DNA from: Actinopolymorpha cephalotaxi
GTDB taxonomy: Bacteria; Actinomycetota; Actinomycetes; Propionibacteriales; Actinopolymorphaceae
Direction: 5' to 3'
Assembly (NCBI RefSeq): GCF_013408535.1
Contig: NZ_JACBZA010000001.1
Span: 4,424,850-4,488,849, forward strand
Length of the DNA: 64,000 bases
The translations under genes and the position numbers were made by a program. Positions 1-9,728 of the stretch are shown piece after piece (position 1 is the stretch's first letter; every line of letters starts with the position of its first letter). The notes under the pieces were generated by a model, which worked only from the letters and a program-made list of their open reading frames with translations, was not told the DNA's origin and ran no database searches.

Positions 1-2
1 AG

Positions 3-1688
3 TCCCAGGACACCAGCAGCGGCGCCGGCACCAAGAACGCGCTCGGCCTCAAGCTGCCCGCCGGCGCCGCGTCGGCCGGCGACCAGTACTACGTGCTGCC
101 GTTCGACTCCACCGGCGCCAGCTACAAGGCCCTCGACTTCTACGAGAACGTCTACTCCCGCGCCCCGCTGGCCGACCAGTTCAACATCCCCCTCGTACGG
201 CTGAACCAGAACTACCAGATCGTGCCTGGCGCGGCCGGCGGCTGGGAACAGTCCGCCGACAAGAACAGCTGGACGTTCCATCTCCGCAAGGGGATCATGT
301 GGTCCGACGGCAAGGAGCTCACCGCCGCGGACTACGTCGAGACGCTGCGATACTCCGCCGATCCCAAGCACGCCTGGGACTTCAGCTGGTTCTGGTCCGG
401 CGTTATCAAGAACTACACCGACGCGGTCGCGGGCAAGGTCCCGACCAGCTCGATCGGTGTGAAGCAGGGCAAGGACAAGTACACCCTCGTCATCGAGACC
501 GAAGGACCCGTCGCCTACATCCCGTCCGCCTGCCTCTACACCACGCCACTGTCGGCCGCGGCACTGCACAAGTACGGTTCGGGCAGCTACAACATCAACC
601 CGGCGACCTGCGTCACCTGTGGTCCGTACACCCTCACGAAGTTCGACCCGACAGCCCAGGTCGTCCTCGGACCGAACAAGAAGTACACCGGCCCGTTCAA
701 ACCGCCGATCGACACCCTGGTGGGGAAGATCTACGCCGGCGGTGACATGCTCCCGCGCTTCCAGACCGGGCAGGTGGACCAGCTGAGCGTGACTCCGCTG
801 GACCTGAAGATCGCGGCCAAGAACCCGAAGACGAAGGCTCTCCACCTCTACAAGAACCCGAACGACTTCGAGATCTGGTACACCTTCTTCGACACGAAGA
901 AGGCGCCGTTCGACAACGTGAAGGTGCGCCAGGCGCTGGCACACAGCGTCGACCGGGAGTCCCTGATCAAGAGCCTGCTCGCGCCACTCGCCACTCCGGC
1001 GTACGGCTACCTCACACCGGGCTACCCGTTCGCCGTCGAGGATCCGCTGAAGCCCTACACCAACTACGACCCCGCGAAGGCGAAGTCCCTGCTTGCACAG
1101 GCGGGGTACCCCAACGGCAAGGGCTTCCCCCCGGTGAAGTTCTACTGGTGGGCGAACGCGGTCTCCAACACCGAGGCGGTCGTGCAGGCGCTGACCCACA
1201 CGTGGAACTCCGTGCTCGGCATCAACATCCAGCTCCAGCAACTGGACAAGACGACCTTCTACGCGCGGATGAACAAGAAGCCGACCGAGATCCAGATGGG
1301 CTTCGTCTCCTACGGCATGGACTACTTCGACGCGTCGAACATGCTCAGCGTCTACAAGAGCGACGGCCGGCACAACTGGAACAACGCGCAGTACGACAAG
1401 CTCCTGGCGAAGGGCGCGGCCGAGAGCAAGCCGCAGGCACGCCAGGAGATCTACACCGAGGCGCAGGTACAGCTGACCAGGGAGGCGCCGGGCGTCTTCG
1501 TCTTCCACCTCCTCTACGGCTACTACTACGCCCCTTACATGCAGGGCAAGGCTCTGTCGAAGAACAAGAACGGCTACGACGGCATCCAGTGGCCCGGGTT
1601 CGGCGCGACCAGCGACTCCCTCCAGGGGCTCTACGTCGCACAGAACAAGCAGAAGTGGCCCCGCCCCAAGCCGAACGGCATCTCCTGA
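3..1688 (+). CDS. ABC transporter substrate-binding protein, family 5 (5' truncated by window edge)
   Basis: Extracytoplasmic solute-binding protein of the SBP_bac_5 (DppA/OppA) family, expected to deliver peptides or oligosaccharides to the permease genes that follow. The reading frame is open from base 3, so the start and the signal peptide/lipobox lie outside the window; a GTG at 93 is internal, not the start. Visible hallmarks are the WTFHLRKGIMWSDGKELTA block (family motif around the first lobe), KVRQALAHSVDRESL, and the C-terminal lobe. It is followed after 33 bases by the permease genes in the same direction, forming the first visible gene of a five-gene importer operon. Two cysteines around 610-620 are unusual but not diagnostic. 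Substrate cannot be told from sequence. Family assignment is firm. Confidence 0.93.
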   Translation, partial: SQDTSSGAGTKNALGLKLPAGAASAGDQYYVLPFDSTGASYKALDFYENVYSRAPLADQFNIPLVRLNQNYQIVPGAAGGWEQSADKNSWTFHLRKGIMWSDGKELTAADYVETLRYSADPKHAWDFSWFWSGVIKNYTDAVAGKVPTSSIGVKQGKDKYTLVIETEGPVAYIPSACLYTTPLSAAALHKYGSGSYNINPATCVTCGPYTLTKFDPTAQVVLGPNKKYTGPFKPPIDTLVGKIYAGGDMLPRFQTGQVDQLSVTPLDLKIAAKNPKTKALHLYKNPNDFEIWYTFFDTKKAPFDNVKVRQALAHSVDRESLIKSLLAPLATPAYGYLTPGYPFAVEDPLKPYTNYDPAKAKSLLAQAGYPNGKGFPPVKFYWWANAVSNTEAVVQALTHTWNSVLGINIQLQQLDKTTFYARMNKKPTEIQMGFVSYGMDYFDASNMLSVYKSDGRHNWNNAQYDKLLAKGAAESKPQARQEIYTEAQVQLTREAPGVFVFHLLYGYYYAPYMQGKALSKNKNGYDGIQWPGFGATSDSLQGLYVAQNKQKWPRPKPNGIS

Positions 1689-1721
1689 CCCGTCGCATCA
1701 ACCGCGGAAGGTGGTGCGGCC

Positions 1722-2657
1722 TTGGTTGCCTATCTCGCCCGAAGGTTCCTGACCCTGCTACTGGTCATGTTCGTCATGACCATGCTCATCTTCGGACTCA
1801 TGCACGCCGTACCCGGCGGACCGTTCGACCAGACCCAGCAGCCCCTGCCGGGCCCCGCGATGGCGAACGTCATGCGCAAGTACGGACTGGACCAGCCGAT
1901 CTGGCGGCAGTACCTCAACTGGCTGTGGGCCCTGCTGCACGGCGACCTGGGCATCCCGTTCGAGCAACCGACGATGACGGTGACCGGCCTGATCGCCAGG
2001 GCGTGGCCGATCACGCTCGCCATCGGCGGTCTCACGATTCTCGTGTCCTACGTAGGCGGACTGGTGATGGGTTGTGCCGCGGCGCTGCGGCACAACACCT
2101 GGCTGGACTGGCTGCTCACCTCCGCGGTGTCGACCGTCGGCGTGGCATTGCCCAACTACGTCGTGGGATTCCTGCTCATCTCGCTGTTCTCGGTCAAGCT
2201 CGGGTGGTTGCCCGTCGGCGGGTGGGGCCAGCCGCAGGACCTCATCCTGCCCGTCGTCGCCTTCTCGCTGTATCCGATGGCGCTGATGGCCAGATACACC
2301 AGGGCCAGCACCCTCGAGGTGACCTACGCCGACTACGTACGCATGGGAAGGGCACGCGGCCTGTCCGAACGGCGGCTCACGGTGCGCTACATCCTGCGTA
2401 CCGCGCTCATTCCGCTGATCACGATCATGGGCCCGAACATCCCGAACATCCTCACCGGGTCGATCTTCATCGAGGCGACCTTCGCCCTTCCCGGGCTCGG
2501 GAGCTACTTCACCACCGCCAGCCTGCATCGTGACTACCCGCTGATCCTCGCTCTCGTCCTCATCGTCGCGGTCCTGTGGGGGACCTGCTACATCCTGAGC
2601 GACGTCGCCTACACACTCGTCGATCCCCGGGTGCGACTGGAGGGACTGTCCCGATGA
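1722..2657 (+). CDS. ABC transporter permease, DppB/OppB type
   Basis: Integral membrane permease subunit, 311 residues, with about six hydrophobic segments (roughly residues 9-28, 99-120, 134-156, 174-192, 225-250, 274-295). The cytoplasmic EAA loop that docks on the ATPases is seen at residues 209-230 (ARGLSERRLTVRYILRTAL), and the C-terminal DPRVR is typical of DppB proteins. The TTG start at 1722 is chosen because GGAAGGTGG (1706-1714) sits 7 bases upstream and the protein begins in the usual way just before the first membrane segment. Its stop overlaps the next start (ATGA at 2654-2657), indicating translational coupling. Confidence 0.95.
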   Translation: MVAYLARRFLTLLLVMFVMTMLIFGLMHAVPGGPFDQTQQPLPGPAMANVMRKYGLDQPIWRQYLNWLWALLHGDLGIPFEQPTMTVTGLIARAWPITLAIGGLTILVSYVGGLVMGCAAALRHNTWLDWLLTSAVSTVGVALPNYVVGFLLISLFSVKLGWLPVGGWGQPQDLILPVVAFSLYPMALMARYTRASTLEVTYADYVRMGRARGLSERRLTVRYILRTALIPLITIMGPNIPNILTGSIFIEATFALPGLGSYFTTASLHRDYPLILALVLIVAVLWGTCYILSDVAYTLVDPRVRLEGLSR

Positions 2658-3532
2658 CCATGGCAGCGGAACGTTCGCCCGCACGGGGCTCGAAGTCCGG
2701 ATTCTGGCACGCGGCGTGGTACCGCTACCGGCGCAACCGGCTCGCGCTCGTCAGCGGGGTCATCGCCGTGATCATCGTGCTGGTCGCCGCGCTGGCGCCA
2801 CTCATCGCTCCGTACGGCTATGCGGCCCAGGACCTCAGCCAGTCCCTGGTCGGCCCGAGCCTGCACCACCTGCTGGGCACCGACGAGTTGGGCAGGGATC
2901 TGCTGAGCCGGGCGATCTACGGCGCGCAGACCTCGATGACCATCGCCGTCGGCGCGCCGCTCGTCGGTGCGCTGATCGGCATCCCGATCGGGATCGCGAG
3001 CGGGTGGTTCGGCGGCCTCGTCGACGCCATCACCCTGCGGGCCTTCGAGATCTTCACGATGGTGCCGCAGATTCTGCTGGCCCTGTTGCTGATCGCGCTG
3101 TTCGGATCCGGCGTGCTGAAGCTGCTGCTCTTTCTCGGGGTGACGGCGTGGGTCGGGTTCGCCCGGCTCGCCCGCGCGCAGTACATCGCACTGCGAGATC
3201 GTGACTTCGTGGTCGCCGCCCGGGCCATGGGTGTGCCGACGTGGCGGATCATCACCGTGCACGTGCTGCCGAGCGCGGTCGGGCCCCTGATCGTCTTCTT
3301 CGTCCAGCAGATTCCGGCCACCATCTTCGCCGCTGCCGGGTTCAGCTTCCTCGGACTCGGGGTGCAGGACCCGACCGCGGACTGGGGAAAGATGATCAAC
3401 GACGGCCAGCAGTACCTCACCATCAGCCTCACCGTCGCCCTGCTGCCCATCGTCTGCATCGCGCTCGCGACCCTGACGTTCAGCTTCGCCGGGGACGGTC
3501 TGCGCGACGCCCTCGACCCGACCTCGCGGTAG
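2654..3532 (+). CDS. ABC transporter permease, DppC/OppC type
   Basis: Second permease of the importer, 292 residues from ATG 2654, which overlaps the preceding TGA. The open frame extends further upstream to 2576, but that extension lies wholly inside the upstream permease gene and is rejected. Features: a cytoplasmic N-terminus, first membrane helix at about 32-52, the family motif LLGTDELGRDLLSR at 73-86, and the EAA loop at about 188-206 (AARAMGVPTWRIITVHVLP). Length and topology are normal for DppC. The next gene begins directly after its stop at 3532. Confidence 0.95.
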   Translation: MTMAAERSPARGSKSGFWHAAWYRYRRNRLALVSGVIAVIIVLVAALAPLIAPYGYAAQDLSQSLVGPSLHHLLGTDELGRDLLSRAIYGAQTSMTIAVGAPLVGALIGIPIGIASGWFGGLVDAITLRAFEIFTMVPQILLALLLIALFGSGVLKLLLFLGVTAWVGFARLARAQYIALRDRDFVVAARAMGVPTWRIITVHVLPSAVGPLIVFFVQQIPATIFAAAGFSFLGLGVQDPTADWGKMINDGQQYLTISLTVALLPIVCIALATLTFSFAGDGLRDALDPTSR

Positions 3533-4558
3533 GTGGACATGAGCGACGACCAGCAACCACAGCACCTCGACGGCCGGCCACTGCTGGAGGTCAGGGACCT
3601 CCAGGTCTCCTTCCAGCTGGAACGCAGCACCATCTACGCCGTGCAGGGACTGGACCTACGGGTGGGCGCCGGCGAGCGGCTCGGCGTCGTGGGTGAGAGC
3701 GGCTCCGGCAAGAGCGTCACCGCGCAGTCCGTCCTGCGGATGGTGCCCTCGCCCGGCCGGATCACCGGAGGCGACATCGTGTTCGAGGGCGAGAGTCTGC
3801 TGGCCCAGCCCGAGCACCGGATGCGGCACATCCGCGGCCGGCAGATCGGCATGATCCCGCAGAACCCGATGACGTCCCTCAATCCCGTACTCACCGTGGA
3901 GGACCACTTCGACGAGGTGCTGTCACTGCATCTCGGCCTGGCCGGAGCCGAACGACGCGACCGAACGGTGGAGCTCCTTCGGTCGGTGGGGATTCCCGAT
4001 CCCGCGACCCGCATGCGGGAGTACCCTCATCGCCTGAGTGGAGGCCAACTGCAACGGGTGATGATCGCGCTGGCGATGGCATGCAAGCCACGCTTGCTCA
4101 TCGCGGACGAGCCGACCACCGCGCTGGATGTCACCATCCAGGCGCAGATCCTCAAGCTGTTCGACGATCTGGTCGCGGAGTCGAACGTCGGCGCGATCCT
4201 CATCACGCACAACCTCGGCATCGTCGCCGGGCACTGCGACCGGGTGGTCGTGATGTATGCGGGCAGGGTCATGGAGACGGCCACCGTCACCGACCTGTTC
4301 GCCCACCCCGCTCACCCCTACACGCTGGGGCTGCTGCGATGCGTGCCGAGGCTGACGGCGACCAGGACCCGGAAGTTCCACGCCATTCCCGGCCTGCCTC
4401 CCCGCGTGACCGAGCGCGTCGACGCGTGCCCGTTCGCCCCGCGTTGTGAGCGGGCCACCGATACCTGTCGTACGCAGACTCCTCCCCTGGACGACCTCCG
4501 GCCGGGTCACTCGATCGCGTGCTGGCACCCGGTCACCGACGCAACGGAGGTCGCGTGA
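3533..4558 (+). CDS. ABC transporter ATP-binding protein, DppD/OppD type
   Basis: Nucleotide-binding subunit energising the importer. Numbering from GTG 3533: Walker A GESGSGKS at 54-61, ABC signature LSGGQ at 168-172, Walker [13 protein letters not shown] at 188-199, then the C-terminal oligopeptide-transporter extension (oligo_HPY) with its cysteine cluster [14 protein letters not shown], which in this family can bind an iron-sulphur cluster. Start is ambiguous: GTG 3533 abuts the previous stop, while ATG 3539 is six bases on; GGTAGGTGG lies over both. Its TGA overlaps the ATG of the partner ATPase. Confidence 0.95.
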   Translation: MDMSDDQQPQHLDGRPLLEVRDLQVSFQLERSTIYAVQGLDLRVGAGERLGVVGESGSGKSVTAQSVLRMVPSPGRITGGDIVFEGESLLAQPEHRMRHIRGRQIGMIPQNPMTSLNPVLTVEDHFDEVLSLHLGLAGAERRDRTVELLRSVGIPDPATRMREYPHRLSGGQLQRVMIALAMACKPRLLIADEPTTALDVTIQAQILKLFDDLVAESNVGAILITHNLGIVAGHCDRVVVMYAGRVMETATVTDLFAHPAHPYTLGLLRCVPRLTATRTRKFHAIPGLPPRVTERVDACPFAPRCERATDTCRTQTPPLDDLRPGHSIACWHPVTDATEVA

Positions 4559-5643
4559 TGACGCCGACACCCACGACACCCACGACACCATCGACAGCAG
4601 CGCCGCCGGTGCACACCGCGCAGGATCCGCTGCTGGAAGTGGAGGGCCTGGTGGTCCACTACCAGGTCCGCGGCGCGGGCACGGTGATCCGACGGCGGGA
4701 AACCGTCCATGCGGTCGACGGAGTCGACCTCTCCCTCGGCACGCACCAGACGCTCGGCCTGGTCGGCGAGAGTGGTTGTGGCAAGAGCACCACCGGCCGT
4801 TCGGTGCTGCTCCTCGAACGTCCGACCGAGGGTTCGGTCCGGTTCGAAGGACGGGAGCTGACAGCTCTCAGCCGCCGGGAGCTGAGCGGACTCCGCCGGC
4901 GGATGCAGATCGTCTTCCAGGATCCCGTCGGCTCCCTCAACCCCAGGCACACGGTGGGCCAACTGCTTCGTGAACCCCTGCTCGTGCACCACCTGGTGCC
5001 GAAACAACGCCAACGTGAACGGGTGGAGGAGCTGCTCGACCTGGTGGGCCTTCCCACGGACGCCGTCTCGCGCTTCCCGCACGAGTTCAGTGGTGGGCAG
5101 TGTCAGCGGATCGGGATCGCCCGGGCGCTCGCGGCCGAGCCGTCCTTCCTCGTCCTGGACGAGCCGGTGTCCGCCCTCGACGTGTCGATCCAGGCACAGA
5201 TCCTCCAGCTGCTCACCGATCTGCAGGACCGGCTGGGCCTGTCCTACCTGTTCATCGCGCACGACCTCGCCGTCGTCGGGCAGATGAGCGACCGGGTGGC
5301 GGTGATGTATCTCGGAAAGATCGTGGAGATCGCCGAGCGCGACTCGCTCTACGCGCGACCGCACCACCCCTACACGCAGGGCCTCTTCTCCGCCGTCCCC
5401 GTCCCCGACCCGGCGCTCAGCCGCAAGCACGGCGACGCCGTGGTGGGTGGTGAGGTCCCGAGCTCGCTGGACCCTCCGTCCGGGTGCCGCTTCCACACCC
5501 GGTGCCCGCTGGCCCGGGAGCGCTGCCGTACGGAGGAGCCTCCGCTGGAGCAGGTTGCCCCAGGCCACCGGGTCGCGTGTCACTTCGCCGACGAGGCCGT
5601 ACGCAACAACCCGTTCGAATCGGCCACCACAGCCGAGGTGTGA
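4558..5643 (+). CDS. ABC transporter ATP-binding protein, DppF/OppF type
   Basis: Partner ATPase, 361 residues. ATG 4558 is chosen because GGAGG (4546-4550) lies 7 bases upstream and TGATG couples it to the previous gene; the longer open frame to 4519 is not supported. A flexible Thr/Pro-rich leader (residues 1-20) precedes the domain. Walker A GESGCGKS at 70-77, signature FSGGQ at 177-181, Walker [13 protein letters not shown] at 197-208, and the C-terminal extension with [14 protein letters not shown]. DppD plus DppF form the heterodimer normal for this transporter class. A hairpin at 5701-5720 probably ends the operon. Confidence 0.95.
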   Translation: MTPTPTTPTTPSTAAPPVHTAQDPLLEVEGLVVHYQVRGAGTVIRRRETVHAVDGVDLSLGTHQTLGLVGESGCGKSTTGRSVLLLERPTEGSVRFEGRELTALSRRELSGLRRRMQIVFQDPVGSLNPRHTVGQLLREPLLVHHLVPKQRQRERVEELLDLVGLPTDAVSRFPHEFSGGQCQRIGIARALAAEPSFLVLDEPVSALDVSIQAQILQLLTDLQDRLGLSYLFIAHDLAVVGQMSDRVAVMYLGKIVEIAERDSLYARPHHPYTQGLFSAVPVPDPALSRKHGDAVVGGEVPSSLDPPSGCRFHTRCPLARERCRTEEPPLEQVAPGHRVACHFADEAVRNNPFESATTAEV

Positions 5644-5700
5644 GCGGGTCCAGACGAACCGGTGCAAACGAGAAGAAGACGTACGCGGAGACGGGGGTGT

Positions 5701-5720
5701 CGGCCACGCTGAGGTGGCCG
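5701..5720. terminator. Candidate transcription terminator after the ABC importer operon
   Basis: A perfect 7-base inverted repeat, CGGCCAC (5701-5707) and GTGGCCG (5714-5720), with loop GCTGAG, lies 57 bases after the last ATPase gene. No T tract follows, which is common for actinobacterial terminators. The rest of 5644-5833 shows no gene. Confidence 0.5.
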
Positions 5721-5833
5721 TAGCAGTGCGAACGACCCTCGGGTGCGGCCGGGCGGATCGCGGGGCGCCGGGAAGCGTGCGACGCTGAGGGTCACAGCAC
5801 CCGCGAGCACGAGATCAGTCGAAGGAGCCGACC

Positions 5834-8596
5834 GTGACGCAGACGCTCCTTCGGGGACGATCGGCCGAGGTGGAGACGACGCTGCGGGTGCTCGAGGAGA
5901 CGGCGACGACGGGCCGATCCACGGTGCTGGTCGTCAGCGGTGAGGCGGGGCTCGGGAAGACCGCCCTGCTGGAGAGCGTGCGCGCCCAGGCCGAACGCGA
6001 CGGCTTCACCGCCTGCGTGGGCAAGGCCGAGGAACTCGACCGGATCTCGCCGATGGCCCCGCTGCTGCTCGCGCTGCGGGGCGGCCGTCCGCCACTGCTG
6101 TCCGAGGGCGACCTCGCCGCGGTGGGCCCGCTGCTGGACCAGCGGCTGTGGTTGGTGGACCGGATCGCCGCGCCGCTGGAGGAACGCTCCCAGCGCACCC
6201 CGATCCTCATCGCGCTGGACGACGCGCAGTGGGCGGATCCGCTGACGTTGTTCGCACTGCGGTTGCTTCCTCCCCGGCTGGCCGCCTCGCCGATCGTGTG
6301 GCTGCTCACCGCCCGGGACACGCCGGCGACCAGCACCGAGCTCTCCCAGGTGATACCGCGCGACATGCCCGTCCACCAGATCACCCTGCAGCCGTTGAGC
6401 TCGGCCGCGATGAGGGAACTGGCGACCGACCGGCTGGGCACCGAGCCAGGCCCGCGGTTGACCCGGCTGCTGGAAGGTACGGCCGGAAACCCGTTCCTGG
6501 TAACGGAGTTGCTCGACGGTGTGCTCAGCGAGGAGATGGTCGAGGGTGGTGACGTCACGGCGTCCGGTCCCGGCGTACCCACCAAACTTCGCACCGCCCT
6601 GCGCAGGCGACTTTCCGGACCCGACAAGGACGTGTGGAGCCTGCTCCAGGCCGGCTCGGTTCTGGGTGGCACGTTCTCCATCGACGACGCGGCCGCACTG
6701 CGGCGCGTACCCGTCTCCGATCTTCTGCCCAGCCTTCACGGTGCCCTTGCCGAGGGCATGCTGGTCGACACCGGGCTGCACGTGGCCTTCCGGCACGACT
6801 TGATCCGGGAAGCGGCCTACGAGGATCTGACGCCGACCGCCCGGCGGGTGCTGCATCGTGCCGCGGCCGAGCACCTGCTCGCCACCGGCCGGACCGCCGT
6901 GGACGCCGCGCACCACCTGATGGCGGGCGCACCTGCCGGCGACCGGGACGCGTCGGACATCCTGCGCAGCGCGGCCGCCGAGATCGCGCCGCAGTCGCCG
7001 CACACGGCGGTGAGCCTGATCACCCATGCGTACAACCTGTTGCCGCGCCGCGACCCGCTCCGGCTCGACGTGGGGCAAGAGGTGGTTGACATCTTCGTCC
7101 GAGCGCGCAGGGTGCAGGACGCCATCTTCACCGCGGACGAACTACTGCGCTCGTCCCCGGACCCCGAGACCGCCGCCCGCATCCATTCCCGGCTCGCCCG
7201 CCCGCTGTGGGATCTCGGCCTGGACGAGCGGCTGCTCGCCCGGGTCAGCCAGGCGCTGGAGCTGGACGGGATCTCCCCTCAGGTACGTGCTCTGCTGCTC
7301 GCGCAGCGCGCGCTGGCGCTGGCCCGGTCCGACGACCCCGACGCGGCCGTGAACGCGGGCCACGCGGCGCTCGCCGACGCCGACGAGGTGGGCGACACCG
7401 ACGCGCGTACGACCGCCCTCCGCGCGCTGGGGCACGCCGCCGCCACCGACGGCCGGTACGCCGACGCGCTGGACTTCTTCCAGCAGGTACGCGCGGTTCA
7501 CGGCGGGCCGGCTCAGGCCGCCGAGCTGCAGGCGCTGGCCCTGCTCGACCGGTACGACGAGGCGCGGGACGGTCTCACCCGGTCCCGCCAGGAGGCCGAG
7601 GAACACGGCGGGACGTGGGAGGTACCCGCGTTCGGCTGGTGGGAGGCGGCGATCGACCTGGCCGCCGGCCGGCTGGAGGAGGCGGAGGCCGGCGCGCGCA
7701 CGATCGTACGGCTGGCAGAGGATCTGCAGGAGTACGGCTACCGCGTCCAGGCGTACGCCCTGCTGGCCCGGATCGCCTTGCTGCGTGGCGATCTGCGGCA
7801 GGCCGGGGAGCACATGACCCAGGCCACCCGGTGGACGAGGTCGGAGGTCCGGCTCGCCTCGGCCCAGGCGACGCTGGCGCACGCGTTGTGGCTGGACGCC
7901 GGCGGGGACGCGGAGGGCGCGGCCCGGCTCCTCGGCGGCGCGGCGGACTCACCGGCCGCGCTGGCCCGGCACACCGGCGCGGGCTACGCCGATCTTCCGA
8001 CCGTCGTCCGGGTGGCACTACGCGGCAAGGACACCGCACTCGCCCGCCGGGCAACCCTGCTCGCCCAGCAGTACGCCGACCGCAACCCCGGCGTCGCCAC
8101 CGCCGCCGGGGGCGCCCTGCACGCCCGGGCGCTGCTCGACGACGACGTGGACCTGCTCGGTGAGGCCGTCGCCGTCCTGCGGGACAGCCCGCGGCTCCTC
8201 AGCCGCGCCTCGGCCGCTGAGGATCACGGCCGGGCGCTCGTCGCGCACGGCCGCCGCGATCCTGGGGTGGCGGAACTCGATCGGGCATGGGACGCCTACG
8301 TCGCCCTCGGCGCGACCGGCGAGGCGCGCCGGGTCCAGCGCCGCCTGCAGTCGACCGGTGCGCGGCGGCGCCGCTGGATGGCGACGACGCGCCGGCCCAG
8401 CACCGGGTGGGACGCGCTCACCGACACCGAGCGCCGGGTGGCTTCCCTGGTGGCGGAAGGCCGTACGAACCGTGACGTCGCGCAGACCCTGTGTCTGTCA
8501 CCGAACACCATCGGCACGCACCTGCGGTCGATCTTCGGCAAGCTCGGCGTCAACTCGCGGGTGCAGCTGACCCGGGAGGTTCTGAGCCGGCGGTGA
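5834..8596 (+). CDS. LAL-family LuxR transcriptional regulator with AAA ATPase domain
   Basis: Large ATP-binding regulator (920 residues) of the LuxR/MalT class. An N-terminal AAA module has Walker A GEAGLGKT at 36-43 and Walker B PILIALDDAQWAD at about 123-135; the middle is an Ala/Leu/Arg-rich TPR-like helical region expected to sense a ligand or protein partner; the last about 60 residues hold a LuxR helix-turn-helix (LTDTERRVASLVAEGRTNRD through SPNTIGTHLR). The GTG start has GGAG 7 bases upstream (5823-5826). Such proteins activate target promoters in an ATP-dependent manner, often for antibiotic or sugar genes. No target can be assigned; it stands alone between the importer operon and a gene-poor stretch. 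Confidence 0.92.
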   Translation: MTQTLLRGRSAEVETTLRVLEETATTGRSTVLVVSGEAGLGKTALLESVRAQAERDGFTACVGKAEELDRISPMAPLLLALRGGRPPLLSEGDLAAVGPLLDQRLWLVDRIAAPLEERSQRTPILIALDDAQWADPLTLFALRLLPPRLAASPIVWLLTARDTPATSTELSQVIPRDMPVHQITLQPLSSAAMRELATDRLGTEPGPRLTRLLEGTAGNPFLVTELLDGVLSEEMVEGGDVTASGPGVPTKLRTALRRRLSGPDKDVWSLLQAGSVLGGTFSIDDAAALRRVPVSDLLPSLHGALAEGMLVDTGLHVAFRHDLIREAAYEDLTPTARRVLHRAAAEHLLATGRTAVDAAHHLMAGAPAGDRDASDILRSAAAEIAPQSPHTAVSLITHAYNLLPRRDPLRLDVGQEVVDIFVRARRVQDAIFTADELLRSSPDPETAARIHSRLARPLWDLGLDERLLARVSQALELDGISPQVRALLLAQRALALARSDDPDAAVNAGHAALADADEVGDTDARTTALRALGHAAATDGRYADALDFFQQVRAVHGGPAQAAELQALALLDRYDEARDGLTRSRQEAEEHGGTWEVPAFGWWEAAIDLAAGRLEEAEAGARTIVRLAEDLQEYGYRVQAYALLARIALLRGDLRQAGEHMTQATRWTRSEVRLASAQATLAHALWLDAGGDAEGAARLLGGAADSPAALARHTGAGYADLPTVVRVALRGKDTALARRATLLAQQYADRNPGVATAAGGALHARALLDDDVDLLGEAVAVLRDSPRLLSRASAAEDHGRALVAHGRRDPGVAELDRAWDAYVALGATGEARRVQRRLQSTGARRRRWMATTRRPSTGWDALTDTERRVASLVAEGRTNRDVAQTLCLSPNTIGTHLRSIFGKLGVNSRVQLTREVLSRR

Positions 8597-9006
8597 CGTC
8601 GGCCGTTGGGGATGCGGCGCCGATCCGGACATTCCCGTACGAACGCGGGTGGTCCGCGCGGTTACACCTCCGCAACCTCGTCTTGACATAGACGTACGAC
8701 GCGGACCTTGCGTCGGCCCCGAACGGCTTCGCCTCACCCGAACACGTGAGGCGGATGCACACCTGGCCGCCCTCCCGGCCGTTCCGCCCTCACTCATTTG
8801 GCGCGAACTCGTGATTCACCCGAGCACCGCCGCGCGCTTTCCTGAGGTTGTGCACGAAGAGAGCCCCACCGCACCAGGGACTTTCGACCCCAGTACGTAG
8901 TCCATCGCCAGCCGGTGGCCCGGGACGATCCGAGTAACAGCCGCGCAGAACCGCGCGCATCGGACACATCGCCCCACGCAGGCCGCCGCCCGACGACGAG
9001 AAAGCA
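8597..9006. other. Intergenic stretch without a supported gene
   Basis: 410 bases between the LAL regulator and the SemiSWEET-like gene. Open frames here (for example 8649-8900) have no recognisable protein features and look like GC-rich noise. A perfect TTGACA hexamer sits at 8683-8688 but no convincing -10 element follows at normal spacing. Nothing else stands out. Confidence 0.5.
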
Positions 9007-9669
9007 ATGCCGATGATCGTTACCATCCTGAGCGCCGTGGCCACCTCGATCGGCCTGGCACAGGCATGTGCCCTGTTCGACCAGACCCGCAAGCTGCGCC
9101 GAGCCGGCAGCGCGGACGAGGTTTCCGTCGCCTTCCTCACCGCCTCGCTGATCGGGAACGTGGTCTGGTTCGCGTACGGCGCGTTCCAGGTGGACGCCGC
9201 GCTGCTCGCCGTCAACAGTGCGGGGCTGCTCGGCGGGACCGCCACGCTCACCACCGCGCTGCGGCTGCGCCGTCGCCGGCCGGCCGTCGCCCAGGCCGAC
9301 GTGCACGCTCGCGGATCGCGCCCGGAGCGCGAGACCACACGTCCCGTCGGCTCCACGGCCGTACGCCGCAACATCCCCAGGCCCCGCACGCACGACGTAC
9401 CCGTGCACCTGCGGCAGAACTGCCGGATGGCACCCGCGCAGATCCCCGCGGTGTCGGCACGCACGACGTCGGCACGCACCACGGCGGTGCACGGCGCGTC
9501 GACCCGGCCCCGGTCGGCCGCACGTCCCCAGTCCGCTCGGATCACGTCCGTCTCGGCGACACCGAGGACGGCGGAGGCGGACGCGCACTCCCCCAGCCTG
9601 GCCACGCCGCACACGCACCGGTGGATGCGTCGCATGTGCACCCCGGTCGCCGCAGCGGTCCCGGCCTGA
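9007..9669 (+). CDS. SemiSWEET/PQ-loop-like small membrane protein with long basic tail
   Basis: The first about 90 residues resemble a single three-helix MtN3/SemiSWEET unit: helices at about 3-22, 40-61 and 66-85, with the conserved pattern SxDEVSVAFL...GNVVWFAYG between helices 1 and 2. SemiSWEETs dimerise to carry small sugars across membranes. The usual PQ or PN kink in helix 1 is replaced by DQ (LFDQTRK), so transport ability is uncertain. Residues about 95-220 are an Arg/Thr/Ala/Pro-rich, low-complexity extension with HTH-less, basic composition that is not part of the family and may be disordered. ATG 9007 and ATG 9013 are both possible; GAGAAAG just upstream is a modest ribosome site. 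Confidence 0.62.
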   Translation: MPMIVTILSAVATSIGLAQACALFDQTRKLRRAGSADEVSVAFLTASLIGNVVWFAYGAFQVDAALLAVNSAGLLGGTATLTTALRLRRRRPAVAQADVHARGSRPERETTRPVGSTAVRRNIPRPRTHDVPVHLRQNCRMAPAQIPAVSARTTSARTTAVHGASTRPRSAARPQSARITSVSATPRTAEADAHSPSLATPHTHRWMRRMCTPVAAAVPA

Positions 9670-9728
9670 CCTGCCGGCTGCCTGGTCCGTGAGCCCACGG
9701 GCCAGGCAGCCTTCCAACCGGCGTCGGC

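Noticed and set aside
8683-8688. Perfect TTGACA -35 hexamer
   Set aside because: No -10 element at acceptable spacing in either direction.
8649-8900. 83-codon ORF in the gene-poor stretch after the first LAL gene
   Set aside because: No domain and no ribosome site; looks like noise.
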